Shown one piece after another: positions 12,444 through 27,162 of a stretch of DNA of 64,000 bases (positions are counted from its first letter, which is position 1; every line of letters begins with the position of its first letter). The notes below the pieces were generated by a model, which was not told where the DNA came from, did not search any database, and worked only from the letters and a program-made list of their open reading frames with translations. Source of the DNA: Dama dama. Lineage: Eukaryota; Chordata; Mammalia; Artiodactyla; Cervidae. The DNA lies in NCBI RefSeq assembly GCF_033118175.1, contig NC_083699.1, positions 49,015,001 to 49,079,000 on the forward strand, read 5' to 3'. Both the position numbers and the translations under genes were made by a program.

Positions 12444-15400
12444 TGCTTAGAGGACTCTACTCTCCACCAACACTTTTCACAAATCTTGAATTTTTGCCAT
12501 TATGAATATTTTGAGTATGTGTCCCCTTTATATCATGTTAGATTGGGGATATGCACAGGAAATATAGATGAAGTTATCTTGCAGACTTTCAGTAAAAATA
12601 TTAGAGTTTATATATCCATATAGACTGGCTCCCTTCCAGGTAAGCTTTGTGGTGAGAAATACTGCAATATTATGTCATCTTTAGCTGCCATGAATTTTAA
12701 GCAATAATTGCTTTCTGATCCTTTATCATATGGCAAAGCTTAGTCATCTTAAGGTAGATTTGCTACTTGAAAATTGACAGAATATATTTGGCAGCATGTC
12801 TAAAGAAGAGGGTTATCTTGGTCAAGTAATTTAATACTGTCATGGAATAAGTTTTATGAAAGTGAATTTTCTACATAATAAAAACTTGTCCCCTTTAAAT
12901 GTTTAAATTTAGTTTTATTTCAACCACTTTGTTAGAAATGTTTAATATATTGTTTTCTTTTAAAACATAGTACATTTGAACATAATTCAGCTTTTAATGG
13001 TTTGGGGTTCATGTTGTAAACATTTAAAAAAAATCATATGTATCATAGTGAAACCCTCTGGGAGGACTGAGATGTTAGGTCACCCCCACCCCCACTCAAA
13101 CACACATTCTAAGAAATCCTAACTGCTAGATTTTAAGGTTTTTTTTTTTTTTTTTGACTGCTTATAAGTGCTTCATCCTCTCATGCCTTAATGACATACT
13201 GTTCATTTTTACATTACTAGATCTGTGTGGCCACTTAACATCACCTTCCATCGACACTTTGACTGTCTTTTTTTCCCCTTGTGGATTAGGACTATAGAGA
13301 ACTACAGTTATGAGAAATGTATGAAAAGCCTTAGTGTACTTCATTCAGTCTCAGTGCATTCGTGGCAGTGGTCTTGTGGCTCTGCGTTAGTTAGATCACC
13401 CATAGGGCTTTTCCAGTTATAAATAGTCAGGCCCCATCACCAGAGATTCTTATCCAGGGGGTTTCCATTCGTACTAAAAAGAGTCCAAGATAATTGTAAT
13501 TTACATTTAAGTTTGAGAATCTCAAATCTTGATTTTGAAAGTTTCTGGATAAATGAGGTATTGCCACCTGACTTTGCTATTGACTTGTTTTGTGAATTAA
13601 GTGAGAATGTTTTCCACCACAGAAGGGTTTTTATGAGGATTGTTGAGTTAACATCGATAAACTCTAAGAATCCTTTCAGTAAAGATGTAACCACACTATC
13701 TTAACCCAGTGTTATGTAGATCTTTTAGGTCTTTTCAAACTCCTTAATAGTGCTAGAGCGGAGTGCTTTTTGGTTACCTACTTCTTATTCTGAAATATAT
13801 ATCCTTTTCATTCTCTAAGCAGTTAATTTGAGTGCCTGTTAATGTGCCAGGATCTCTTACAGCATACTGAAGAAAGGAACAGGGTTCAATTCTTTAAAAA
13901 AAAAAAAAAAAAAAAGAAAAGAAAAATTCTAAAGTGAGGAAAATTTAATTGAAAGGCGAGAAATAGAAATACTAGCTATTTGTCAGACTCTCTTCTTCAT
14001 GCTGACTTGATTGTCGAAGGAGTAGCTTTAAGGTAAATAACTGATTGTAAGACTAGGGATGGAAGTGTGAAATAGTACTTAAGAGAAAAACTGGAAAAGT
14101 ATAAGTATTTTATTTATTTATCTAATTTCCCTAGGGAATTTTGAATTCTGGGTATATAATTTTTCCACAGAGCCAAACCATAAATTTTAAAAATATTTGG
14201 ATGTAAATCTTTCTTTTTTAAAAAACCGTATACATCTTTGCCTGATATTTAGGAAATACGAGAGAAAAAAACCTTTTCTAAAGCTCTCGGTCATTCTCCT
14301 GAACATGCTTATGATATAGTGAATTTCATGTTTTTGCACTGGCAAAAACTTGCCATTTAGAAATTAAATTTGGTAATAAGTAAAACCAAGTACTGAGCGA
14401 CAGTAAAAATCAGGGAGAATGAAAGAAAGTAATGATGTGAAGATGGAATGTTAGTGATAACTAGGATGGTCAGAGATGTTGAGGGTAGGTATTGCTGTGG
14501 GCTACTTTGCTGTTTTGTTGCATGTCTTTGGGGTTGCACTGTTCTTCCGTTTCTAGTTGGGTTTGGAGAGTAAAGGGAATTATAGAAGATCTCATTTTCC
14601 AGTTGCAATAAAATGTGATGGGTGAGAAATTTATTCCTCCAAATTGTTGTTTTGCATTTTGGTGATTTAGAAATCAGTTGTTTAAGAATGTATGGTAAAA
14701 CCTATAATTATTAGTTTAAAATATATATACTTTAATATTTCCAGTATAGAATGAGGGGGAAATCATGTCTGCCTTTTAAGAGAACAAAACTTTCTCACTG
14801 AGGGGTGTCAGGTTTTGGCTAATTGGTGGCAGTGACCCTTGAAGAGTCAAAAATCTCTGAATTGAATAGGCAGAGCTTAGTGCTTTGTTAGTTAAAAATT
14901 GGTATATTATTTAACATAGCCATTGCTATGTATATTGATAGCTGGCAGGGAACATATTTATCTCAAAACAAAAAATGTATTTGCTAATGGACTGTGAGAT
15001 TAAGAAAGCAGATTGAGGAATTCATTTGGTATTGAAATATTTTACTGAAAAATTCTGTTTTAAACTTGTGAAACAGTTAAGAAAACAGTCACTATTTAGA
15101 GTCTTGTTTAGACTATTACCAATTTCTTTACTCTTGATAAAGCCCAATTGCTTGATCTTTACAATTACCATATTTCTCCAAAAGTCGCAGTGACAGGAGT
15201 CAAGACAAACTATGTCTTGTCTTGCAGACCCTTTAGGGTTTAAACTTGGAGATTTCAAATGCTTCAGTTGTAATAGTGTTCATATGCTGAAGGAAAAAGA
15301 AAAGCAAAAATATTTTATGGTACTGTTAGCAAGTAAGACAGCTAATCTCTAAGGCAAATACACTTAACTGGTCGATCAATTTTACTAAAAGATCTGGAAA

Positions 15401-17399
15401 GGGTGTGGACAGGAAAAGAAACCAAGTCTATACCAAGGAAGATAATTTTACCTGCGTTAATGAGCCATTTCTCTTCCATCAAGAAACTATGTTCTTTACA
15501 TACCCATTCTTTACACACCTTTTTCTATGATGCTGCTTAGTGAATTTGCAGAAACTTACGAATAGAAGTGGTAAGCAGTGAGGATGTTTGGTATGGGTAG
15601 TTGGTTGCCATTATCAATAGGCACTGACTCTCACTATGTACAATTTGGGTATTGGGGTTATAGTGATGAATAAAACAGGCAAAATCTGTCAGTTATACGT
15701 AAAAACAGATTACAAGTTGGAAGAGCCAGTGGTGCTCTTCTATGGCAAGATAATTTTCTTCTGTGTCTTTTATACAAAGATATGTGTTCCCCTGGCCTAA
15801 GAAAAGCAGAAAATAATATAAAATTCAATGTAAAATGTTCACCAATTTGATTATTTTTTGTCATCGAACTTATAAATATGCTAGATTGTTTTCAGTCTCC
15901 TTATTCACAAGTAAGTGTTCGCTCTTTCATCCATAAAATCCACCTTGAATTAAGGCTTGGAGTCCACAGTGAAAGGCTGTATTACCTCCAGTGAGTAAAC
16001 AATGACCTAGAACTCCTTAACTTCATAAAAAGGCTTTGTACAGTCAAGGATTATATCCGTTTCACATTAAGTAATTTGGGCCAGATTTTTTCCTTACAGA
16101 GCCTTTCTGTGTAGTTGCTATGCCACAGAAAGCTATTGAGCTGCCATTTTTTTTTTGGCACTTGAATCTTACTTGTTATCAACATATGAGAAAAAAATAC
16201 CTGGTGCTATCCTGTTTTTATTCTGTTTTGTATAAAATGTTTAACATCTTTTTGTTACTGGTTTTATGTTAGAAATATTTTAAGTCATGTTTTAAAAGAT
16301 TTTGTGTTTTTTTGTTAGTTTGTTTTACACAGTGTTAATTTGAATATTATTTTGTGACTTTGAGGGGTTGAAAAAATTTTAGACTGACCAGAGATGAAAC
16401 TTTCCGTTCTCACTGACTCTTCAGGAAGCTGTGACACCCACTTGCATTCTCCTGCCAAATGTTTCCCTCTGTGACTTTGGTTCATAGACTTTGAAGCATT
16501 GTTGACCACATTGGCAGTTTGCCTAGAATCCACATGCCCTGTGTAATTAGCATAATAATTACCATTGATTTACATACAGTGTAGTCTGAAATGTGTTCCT
16601 GCATTTAAACTGAAAAAAAATTTTTTTTAAAAACTAAAGCCCTTTTTCCTTACCTAGCCCTCTAAGTTTTGGGACAGGGGTCATAGCTGTGTATTTACAG
16701 GCCCTAATCAGTTTCCACAGGCCTTTGTATTTCTTAAGATATCTGTTAGATTTCTGTATCCTGTGTGTGACACAGTGTCTTGGCTTCTACTCTCTACGTT
16801 TCCACCTCCACTGCTGTTTCCTTCTTACTTGCCATATTCCTCCTGATCTTACCTCCTAGTTTTCTTTGCTTCTTATGTTCACATCATGTTTTGTCATCTT
16901 TCTTCTCTCCTCAATAATTAAAAAAGGGATTATTTGTTATTTTTACTCTGCCACGTGGCTGGTGAGAGAGGCAGTTTAAATGTTGTATGTTGAACAAATG
17001 GTGGTTAAACTGGAAGACATGAACCCCAAAAGTGAACTTCTCTCTGGCACTGTTTAGACCTTGCCCAAGATACTGTCAACCTCAGAAAGCACAGGCATTT
17101 AAGGTTGATGTGTTTGTCACCTGCCTTCCTTCCCCCATACCCTTCTAATTTATTAAGGAATATGCTTAACAATAGTTTGGTAGTCCTAGAATAACCTTAG
17201 AGGTCCTTAACAGAACCGTTTTGACTCCAAATCATATTCTAGGTTGACTTAAAAACAGTTTTCCTTTTTACTTCTCTAAGAAAAAAGAAAAAGGAAAATG
17301 TAATAGGTAAGCATTTGTATGATTCAGAAAAATACTTTAAAGTATGTTTAGTGTAAAGTCTCTCTCCTACCATATCTTCTGCCAAGTTTCTCAGCCATG

Positions 17400-17710
17400 A
17401 CGACCAAATTTATATACATTTATGTACATCCTTCTCAAATAGCTTTTATGCATTTGCAAACAAATATATATTGCTGTATGTATTATCTTATATTCAAACT
17501 TAACAAAATTATATACTAGATTCTAAACCCTGTTTTTTTTTTTTTTTACTTAAGAGTAAATCCTGGAGCTCTTTCTATATAAGAATATAAAGAGCTTTCT
17601 CTTTTTATTTCACAACCACGTAATATTAAGTTGTATTCATTTTTCATGATTTATTTAACCATTCCTATCTGCTTAATATTTATACCATGTCTAGAACATA
17701 AGACTTGTAC
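17400..17710 (-). mobile_element. Ancient LINE-like fragment
   Basis: A poly-T stretch, 'atcctggagctctttctata' and 'tttatttaaccattcctatc' resemble the 3' region of an old mammalian LINE read on the minus strand. The family assignment is uncertain. Confidence 0.4.
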
Positions 17711-18060
17711 TGCATATGTGATATTTTAAAGTTGAAAATAAAACTATACTCATCCTAACAGAGAACACTTGGGGACTCTATTAGACATCAGCTTTGGAGA
17801 GGAGAAGATACAATGTTGAAATTTTACTTAACCAGCTTCCAAGGTTTTATTAGTAATTTTTACCCACTCTGAGTCACATTGTACCTTCTTCAAATAATGA
17901 TAAAATTATTCCAGTAGCCCTCTCAAGATTATCTAGGGAAAAAATATTTCATAATCTCTGGTGACCACTGTTTGCATTAAAAGGCATTATCTTTTTTATA
18001 ATTAGTATTACATTTTAAAAGTTTCTTTTGTTTTGCCTTTTTTTTTTTTTTTTAAACCAG

Positions 18061-18184
18061 ATCCTTACAATAAATGAGGATGGATCACTTGGTTTGAAAA
18101 CCCCTAAATCTCACGTTTGTGAGCACTGCAATGCTGCCTTTAGAACGAACTATCACTTACAGAGACATGTCTTCATTCATACAG
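18061..18184 (+). CDS. ZNF148: ZNF148 coding exon, residues 154-194, zinc finger 1
   Basis: The 124-nt exon starts in phase 0 after a T-tract and CAG, and ends one base into a glycine codon before a GTATTT donor. It encodes a short acidic linker followed by finger 1 (residues 171-193). The pattern is CEHC, a twelve-residue spacer containing the expected Phe and Leu, then H-x3-H. The exon ends at the H-T-G of the inter-finger linker. Fingers 1 to 4 together form the GC-box-binding domain of ZBP-89. The phase fits the next exon, whose first two bases complete the glycine. Confidence 0.97.
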
Positions 18185-19534
<1,350 letters not shown>

Positions 19535-20665
19535 TAGGGTCGTTAAAATTACCATTTCAAATATAGGGAAGAATTTTTAATAAGTAGCAACAACTTGTTG
19601 GCTCTTTGGTAATTTTGTTTAAGAGTATTTATTACAGCTCATCTTTTTTTCTTTCTTCAGTAAATCAGTGTTAACTGTTAAGACTTGACTTACTGTTGTA
19701 GCCTAACAAATTACTTTGAAGTAAAGTTTCATAACTTAAGATATGTTTAAAGTGACAAAGGGAAGGAAGGAAGGAAGTTTTTGTGAAGTAGTTATTTCCT
19801 TAGATGTTTAACAGGTTTAGAGTAGGTAAAATTATCATTTGCGATAGTTAGGGGGGAGGAAGCAAAATGCCTGATTCTTAAATAGCGATAACACTCCCCC
19901 CCACCCCTATTTCATGTATATAGCTTACTATATCAAGAGAGTTATAATCTTATAAATTGGAAACTTCCAATTTTTCATTCAAGTTGTTAAGGCTTTAGAA
20001 AAAAATATTTTGGAAGATTACTATAAAAGAACCCATACCTTTAAAAGTTGAGCCTCATTTTAGAGCAAATGTTTATTTGCATTTATTCTTTTTTTTTTTT
20101 AAGCAAATGTAAAGCCAAATTTTATATGTGACCTTAATTTAGTAAATTGTGAGCTTTTGACATCTGTAAGCACGATGAAAAGTGTTTCTTTATAATTTAT
20201 TTCCAGCATCTTGCCTTTTTGTGATGGAGTGAAAGAGTTGGTAAATTTATATAACTTTGGTTCTTCGTTTAAGTAGAAATGAAAAATGATAGTGATAATA
20301 TTTAAATGTTGAAAATACTAGTTCCTCATATACCTCTGTATGAAGTAATTAAGCAGCTACCCTCCCAGTGTTGTTATTTAGATGTGTTCTCGTGGTACCT
20401 GCAGTCTCTGTGAAAGAGGATCCTTGGACGGTTTATCATATAGAAGCAGCAGGCTTTTCTGCCTAGTAACTTTCCTTAACTTTATTTGCCCCTCACAAAC
20501 ATGAATGTGGCTGGTTCCCTGTGTAGCACATTTTTATGCTTTGATGTTCTACTTTTCAAAGATCATTGTGCACACCACTCATTTCAGTTTCTTAAGTAAA
20601 CATTATTCACCATTTCCACTTGGAAGGAAGTATACAAGGCACTTGGGAGGAAGAACAGCTTTATT

Positions 20666-20668
<3 letters not shown>

Positions 20669-20696
<28 letters not shown>
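20669..20696. repeat. (TG)n microsatellite
   Basis: Uninterrupted TG dinucleotides, about 14 units. Confidence 0.95.
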
Positions 20697-20807
20697 ACTT
20701 ATATGGCTAAATTAAAATTTTATACAATAATAAAACCCAATCAGATAGTGATAAATGAAAACAGTTAAATATTTTTATATGTTTTTAATGCCTGTTAGAT
20801 TTTAATG

Positions 20808-20904
20808 ATTTAATGGTTCATTCAACAGACATTTATTGAGCTGGCAGTGTTTTTCAGATACTAGAAATAGAGGATAATAAAAGGTAGCTTCTGTGGAGTT
20901 TGCA
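20808..20904 (-). mobile_element. L2 LINE fragment, left part
   Basis: 'ttcattcaacagacatttat' followed by 'tgagctggcagtg' matches the reverse complement of the L2 3' end. It continues after the L1 insertion at 21744 with 'ggagtttacagtctaatgtg'. The two halves form one ancient element split by a younger one. Confidence 0.65.
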
Positions 20905-21743
20905 TTCTTTTTTTAATTTTCAGTAGAGTATAGTTGATTTACCATTTTGTGTTAGTTTCAAAGTGTACAGCAAAGTGAATCAACTATGCATATACATACA
21001 TCCACTGTTGTTTTAGATTCTTTTCCCATTATAGGTTATTACCAAGTATTGAGTAGAGTTCCCTGTGCTATACAGTAGATTGTCATTAGCTATGTATTTT
21101 ATATATAGTAGTATGTTTATGTCATTACCAGTCTCCCAATTTATCCCTGCCCTCCCTTATCCCCTGTTAGCCATAAGACTGTTTTCTACATCTGTGATTC
21201 CTGTTTTGTAAATAAGTTCATTATGATAATTGTCTTTTTATCTGGCTTCACTCAATGTGATAATCTCTTGGTCTACTCATGTTGCTGCAAATGACATTAT
21301 TTTGTTCTCTTTTTATGGCTGAGTAATATCCCATTGTCTATATGTGCCATCTTTATCCATTCTTCTGTTGGTGGACATTTAGTATTACTTCCATGTTCCG
21401 ACTATTGTAAATAGTGCTGCAGTGAACATTGGCTTGCGTGTATATTTTCAAATTATGGCTTTTTTCTAGTTTTGGTTTATAAAAACTAAAATAAAATATT
21501 ATGATTTTTCTCTAGGAGTGGGGTTGTTGGGTCATATGGTAGTTCTATCTTTAAAGGAATCTCCATACTGTTGTCCATAGTGGCTATACCCATTTACATT
21601 CCCACCAGCAGTGTAAGAGGGTTCTCTTTTCTCCATACCCTCTCCAGCATTTATTGTTTGTAAATTTTTTGATGGTGGCCATTTTGACGATGTGAGGCAA
21701 TACCTCATTGTAATTTTGATTTGCGTTTCTCTGATAGCAATGT
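20905..21743 (-). mobile_element. Artiodactyl L1, 5'-truncated, nested in L2
   Basis: The minus-strand L1 3' region includes 'gtgttagtttcaaagtgtac', 'tatggctgagtaatatccca' and 'ttctctttatccat'-type landmarks, ending in 'tttgcgtttctctgatagca'. Direct repeats tggagtttgca (20894-20904) and tggagtttaca (21744-21754), one mismatch, mark the target duplication. The L2 sequence is continuous across it. Confidence 0.8.
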
Positions 21744-22099
21744 TGGAGTTTACAGTCTAATGTGAGAGACATATATGTAAAGCCCACTGTAGTAAGTGTT
21801 GTAGAATTTTGTACAAAATGCTGTTGTACCCTGAAGAGGAGCCAGATATGCTGCTTTTGAATACTACATAGTGAAGGCAATAAAGAAAAATTGGGAGGCT
21901 CAGTTGAGAGAATGTGTTTGAGTCTGAAAAAAAGATTTTCAAAACATTACTTGCCCTTATTGTACCCTATTATTTTCTATTCTGTTCTAGTAGCAAGTTC
22001 TTTTTTACAGTGCTGGTCACAATTTAGTGATACCAGTTTGGAAAAATAATGGTGCTGAGCCATGGGCTATCTTGAATTTCAACAGGTTATGTTGGTTAG

Positions 22100-22340
22100 T
22101 TCATGTTGAGAATTTACTAAGACTAGACGCTGGGCTAAATGTTTGTTAAATGTCTCACTTAGTCTTCATACTAATCTTGAAAGGGAGGCGCTATTATTAC
22201 CATTCCCGTTTTTTCAGATGAAGAAGCAGTAGGATGCGCACAGAAGTTAAGAAGCTTTCCTAAATTTATATAGTCTAGTATGTATATGGTGGAGCCAAGA
22301 TTCCAGCTCAGGTTTCTGCAACTCCAGAGCACACATGTGA
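22100..22340 (-). mobile_element. MIR SINE
   Basis: On the minus strand the MIR order is preserved: 'tgtctcacttagtcttcata', 'gcgctattattaccattccc', 'agatgaagaagcag', 'gtggagccaagattccagct'. It is ancient and diverged. Confidence 0.75.
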
Positions 22341-22498
22341 AATCACTAACTGTGAAGAATGACCAGAAGCAGAATAATGTTGTTTGGCCTTTGGGAATTT
22401 TTCTTGCTTTACCACTAAGCCAGTTATGGCTTAGCCTTCCTGTGGGTTTAGTAACACCTAAAAGCGGTGGAAGCAAAGGCCGGAGTTCTCAAGGTACA

Positions 22499-22711
22499 AA
22501 AAAGGAGTGAAGTTGCTCAGTCATGTCCAACTCTTTGTGACCCCGTGGACTGTAGCCTACCAGGCTCCCTCCGTCCATGGAATTTTCTAGGCAAGAGTAC
22601 TGGAGTGGGTTGCCATTTCCTTCTCCAGAGAATTTTCCCGACCCAGGGATCGAACCCTGGTCTCCCACATTGCAGGCAGACACTTTACCATCTGAGCCAC
22701 CTGGGAAGCAT
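22499..22711 (-). mobile_element. Bov-tA SINE, full length
   Basis: The minus-strand unit runs from the 'gttgctcagtcatgtccaac' tail to the 'gagccacctgggaagca' tRNA-like head. Target duplication: caaggtaca at 22490-22498 and 22714-22722. Confidence 0.93.
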
Positions 22712-25363
22712 TCCAAGGTACAGAGATGACAGGGAATAGAGTGGAACCAGTCAAACCAGTCACTATGATTCTTTAACAGAGAAGTTTCTTTTGAAGAGAA
22801 ATGCAGTTTTGCTTCATTATCACCACCCCTAACCCCCCAAGTGGAACTGATGTAAAGGAAATAAATTTTCCTTTATTTCATTGTTCTTGATTCTTTTTGT
22901 ATACACTGTTCCTGAAGATAGTAAGATATTTTTGTCCTGTTACCAGGTTACTTATAAGCTGTAGTGATCTGGAAATATATGTATAAAACAACATAGATAT
23001 TCTCCATCATTTGTATTTTGTTCTTAGAGTTCTTATTTCATATTTTAAAGGACTTTTATTTTTGGAGGGGATTGTGCCTAAAGTTTGCCAATGTCAAGAC
23101 TTTCTCTGTAGGTCTTTATGTAGAAGAATGCACTGAAATAGCAGTAAAAAAGCTTTTGCATATATTGTTTATCTATTTTTAAATTGTCAAGAAAGTAATG
23201 TCACCTATCTGCTGAACCTTAAACGTTGTGTGGTGAGAACTACCAGTTCTTACAGGCTTTGTTTTCCTTATAGCCTCCCTCATCCTTTTGGATCTCTTTA
23301 TACTGTCACCTCCAGTCTCCCAGCCTCTGAGCCTATGTCTGTTCCATTTGCAAGATGGTTAAAAATCATTACCTGCTTGGCTGCTCTTGTTACCAATTAA
23401 GAAATCTTCTGTGGCTTTTAAAACCCAGAAACCTAGCTTGATTTGGTTTTCAAACTGAAAAAATTTAAACTCAGCCTGGACAGGTTATTATTACTTGACT
23501 GTTTGCTAATTCGAACTGGCCTATGAAATACCATTTTAGGGTAAATTACCAACGCTGGTCCCTGAACATTTGATTAAAGCTCTGTTCTTTTAGCCTAAGG
23601 CACTGAAACTGTCAAAAGTCAGATATCCTTGGGACTGCTAATTTTGGCAGTTATGGGAGATTTATATCTTTTGGAAGTGTATTACAGATTTTGTGGATAT
23701 GGGAGATAAGGTGAGGATTTGAAGCCAAGGTTGAAGATAATAATCCTAATGATACTTTTGATTAGGGTCAGAATTACTGGTAAGGTATACACCAAAGGTA
23801 AACATTCATCACTGGGGGATTTACCTTGTGATCAGGTGCGTGTATCTAAGGTGCTTTTTCTTTTGCATTTTCTAATGCATGTGTTCTTTCTCTCATCAGT
23901 TTGTCACCATTTTAGTCTAAGGAAATTCCGTCTTATTGCCATGAGTAGGGTCTGGGGATTTGAAGAATAAACAGCTTTAATTTTATATTAATTTTCTGAA
24001 TTCCTTCAAGTAGTAAGCCACAGAATACTTACTCTAATATTCTGACTATTATAGCAGATTATGGCTGTTTTCTATAGTTGTGGCAGTTTTCATAATGCTT
24101 TTTATTTTATTAGTAAAAATGTTATAATGTCTATGTTTGGGTAAGTTTTTATAAAGTGATTTTCTTCCCAAAATAAAAGGGATTTTGAAAATAAACCAAA
24201 TCATTTAGAATTATGCATATTTATTAGGTTTCTTTTCTCACAAAATTCTTTTTTAAGGCTTAAGATCTTGAATGTATGCAGTTCTATAGATATGAATGCA
24301 GCAAGAAACACTGGAAAATCAGTCTTCTAAGTTGGCATTCTTAATATCTGAAAACATGCATTGATCTTCTTTTCTTCTCGACTATGACTTTTATTCACAA
24401 CCATGTTAAATAGCTGAATGACAATATTATTATTATTACTATTTTTAAAACCAGTTGGGCTAGTGAGGTGGCGTCAGAGAGCATGTTGATTCACCCTTGA
24501 CTAAGTTTGTTCAACACTTTGTATTTCCTTCAGTATGGTTCAACTGTTGACAAAAATTAATTTATCTCTCATTATTTTGAAGCCTTAACTTACTGTTTAT
24601 TAGCATAATAGAGAAGTTTATGAAAAGAAAATGTTACAGACCTAGTTAAACTCGTTATTTGTGGCAATGAAGGAACTGAATACTGTTTGGGATACTGAAA
24701 AGGTTGCATACAGTATGAGCTCCTGGCATTGTGATTGCTGAAGCCAGACAGCACTGGTGCAAACATAGCTTGCCAAGAAAGATTAAGCAGGGAAGTGCAG
24801 ATTGCTGTTACTGACATTCTCTGGTCTAACAAAGTTTTCAGAAGCCAGATTTTTTTTTCTTTGCAAAACTGTTAATAATTCATGCTAAATGATATGATAA
24901 TATAAAAGTTTTAAGACTGTTTAACAAAATATCTCAGAATATGAAAAAAATCATACACACGCACATATGCATATATGTATAAAAACTATACCATAAGTTT
25001 TTAAAAGTATTTTGTTTGGGGGGATAGGAGAAGTTATCCAGAAAGTTAACTCCATTTAAAATACCTTAGAACTGAAATATAAAGAATCAGAGGATTTATA
25101 ATGAAAGTTGTGTCGTTTTCAGTTAATTATATGCATTTTGTGTGTGTGAGTGTTCTTCCCCTCAAATCCATATAAAATGTTCTTTGTCAGTTTATAGTGT
25201 CTGTAGTTAAAAGAAAAATGTTTACCGTTTGTTTTGACAAGTTTCTAGTTTGACAAATTGGGAATCTCTTGAAGTAGTCTCATTCTTATTTATGTGTAAT
25301 TATTGAATGGATAAACATGTGAATCACATGACTCACAATTTGACGTATGCTATGCAAATAGTA

Positions 25364-25539
25364 CCCGCCTGCCAATGCAGGAGATGTAAGAGAGGCAGGT
25401 TTGATCCCAGGGTCAGGAAGATCCCCTGGAGGAGGGCATGGCAACCCATTCCAGTATTCTTGCCTGGAGAATCCCATGGACGTAGAAGCCTGGGGTCGCA
25501 CAGAGTCAGACAGGACTGAAGCAACTTAGCACACATGCT
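25364..25539 (+). mobile_element. Bov-tA SINE, slightly 5'-truncated
   Basis: It starts inside the tRNA-like head ('gcctgccaatgcaggagatg') and runs to the 'gactgaagcaacttagcaca' tail. An exact 11-bp duplication tgcaaatagta lies at 25353-25363 and 25540-25550. Confidence 0.93.
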
Positions 25540-25949
25540 TGCAAATAGTAGAGACAACGTGTCCTTTAGGAGTTCAGTTGAAATAGACCAATGAGGATTT
25601 AGATTGGTGGCCCTGTGAGTTGGATTTAGTTCATGTGTTATATGTGAGTCAAGTGTTAACACAGGAACTATGAGGCAGAGCATGATGGTAGCTAGGACTG
25701 AGGGAAATAAAATCTGGGATGTACTGAAGTTGGGAATCTTTGGGGAAGATACAGATACACAGATAATTTGGAAAGACAGAACAGCAAGTTAGAAATCACG
25801 CAGACAAGAAGCCACTAGGATCATTGCAGATGCTGGATAACAGGAGAAGCAGTGTGTCAGATTGACTAGTTTAAAAGAACCAGGAGAAGGAGGTACTTTA
25901 AGATAGTTAAAAAGCTAGAAATTCCTAGAAGTCACTATTATCATAAACC

Positions 25950-26190
25950 TAATAATACTGTCAGATTTATTGAGTACCTATTTTATGCCAAACACTGTAT
26001 TAAACTGTACATAAATGATCTCACTTTATCATCAGAGCAGTTCTGTGAAGAGGGTACTATTCCTTTTTTTTTAAACAGGTAAGGAAATATAGGTTAAGAT
26101 GATTAAGAAATCTGCCCCAGTGTATACATGGTTCAGTTAATGACATAGTTCAGTCTTCAGAGTTCTTATTCTTAACTGCTATGCTATTGA
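25950..26190 (-). mobile_element. MIR SINE
   Basis: 'tttattgagtacctatttta', 'gccaaacactgtattaa', 'gatctcactttatcatcaga' and 'gttcttattcttaactgcta' follow the MIR consensus on the minus strand. Confidence 0.75.
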
Positions 26191-26926
26191 AAGAGTAAAT
26201 CAAGCACCAAGAAGATTTTTAGTTCACAAAAACTTTGGTTTCAAACATGGAGGTTTTTATTGTTCAGGAAGGAGAAGAGCCATTCCTGGGCCTGGCCTTA
26301 CAGCTTGCAGCAAGGCAGTTGGGTATATCTGAATGAGAAAGGTCTGTGGATGTAGGAGTAAGAACAAAGGCAAGATGAATAACATTTAAAGGGCCACTCT
26401 GAGTAGAGCAGAGAGGGTTAGACTAGAAAGCGTGATTTTAGAATTATGTTGTTAAGCCTGGATGCCAAGCAAAGGGGTGTCAAATTTATCCTGTAAGCTT
26501 TATAAAAAAGCAGTGCATTTAACTGCCATGTTGGAGGAACCGTTATTGTTTGATGAAGAAAACTAGAAATTTGACAAGTGTGTTACTTTTTTGTTAATTA
26601 TGTATAACTAATATGAGAAATTATAGCTTAGATAATTGCACATTTATTAATCAGGTTTACTTTTAGTATTAAAAATTCAATTTAAACAAAGAAGAACATT
26701 GTTAAACTTCATGAAATATAATATTACTTCAATTTTCACCAAGTTTATGAGAAGTAGGCAAAATTTGGAGACCACTGACTGAGTATTACTGCAAAACAAA
26801 GAAAATTAATTTTGCTGGGCTTTAGAGCCTCTTTTTCTTTGAGCAGTTTAGGATGAGCTAATTTTTAGAAAAAGGGCTGAGAAAGGACTCCCAGAATTTA
26901 ACTTCACACCTAGAACTTTTTAATTA

Positions 26927-27162
26927 CCCCCCCCCCCCATTTATTTTTATTAGTTGGAGGCTAATTACTTTACAATATTGTAGTGGTTTTTGTCATACAT
27001 TGACATGAATCAGCCATGGATTTACATGTATTCCCCATCCCGATCCCCCCTCCCACCTCCCTCTCTACCCAATCCCTCTGGGTCTTCCCAGTGCACCAGG
27101 CCCGAGCACTTGTCTCATGCATCCAACCTGGGCTGGTGATCTGTTTCACCCTAGATAATAAT
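26927..27162 (-). mobile_element. Ruminant L1 3' end with a poly(C) run in place of its tail
   Basis: 'ttagttggaggctaattact' through 'ggctggtgatctgtttcacc' is the same ruminant L1 3' UTR seen at 3755 and 46341. Where a T-run (the complement of poly(A)) is expected there are twelve C at 26927-26938. The truncation point is close to that of the copy at 46341. Confidence 0.9.

Larger units (their letters stand above)
9536..18060 (+). other. ZNF148: ZNF148 intron between NLS exon and finger-1 exon
   Basis: 8.5-kb intron with donor GTAAGA and an acceptor after a long T-run ending in CAG. It holds an L2 3' end (9903-10022), an L1 fragment (about 11330-11460), a TA/TG simple repeat, a poly(A)-only insertion (12041-12080), a Bov-tA (12228-12443) and an old LINE-like stretch (about 17400-17710). 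Other parts (10030-11320, 12460-17390) are AT-rich sequence in which I recognise nothing, apart from homopolymer A/T runs near 13140 and 13898. Confidence 0.85.
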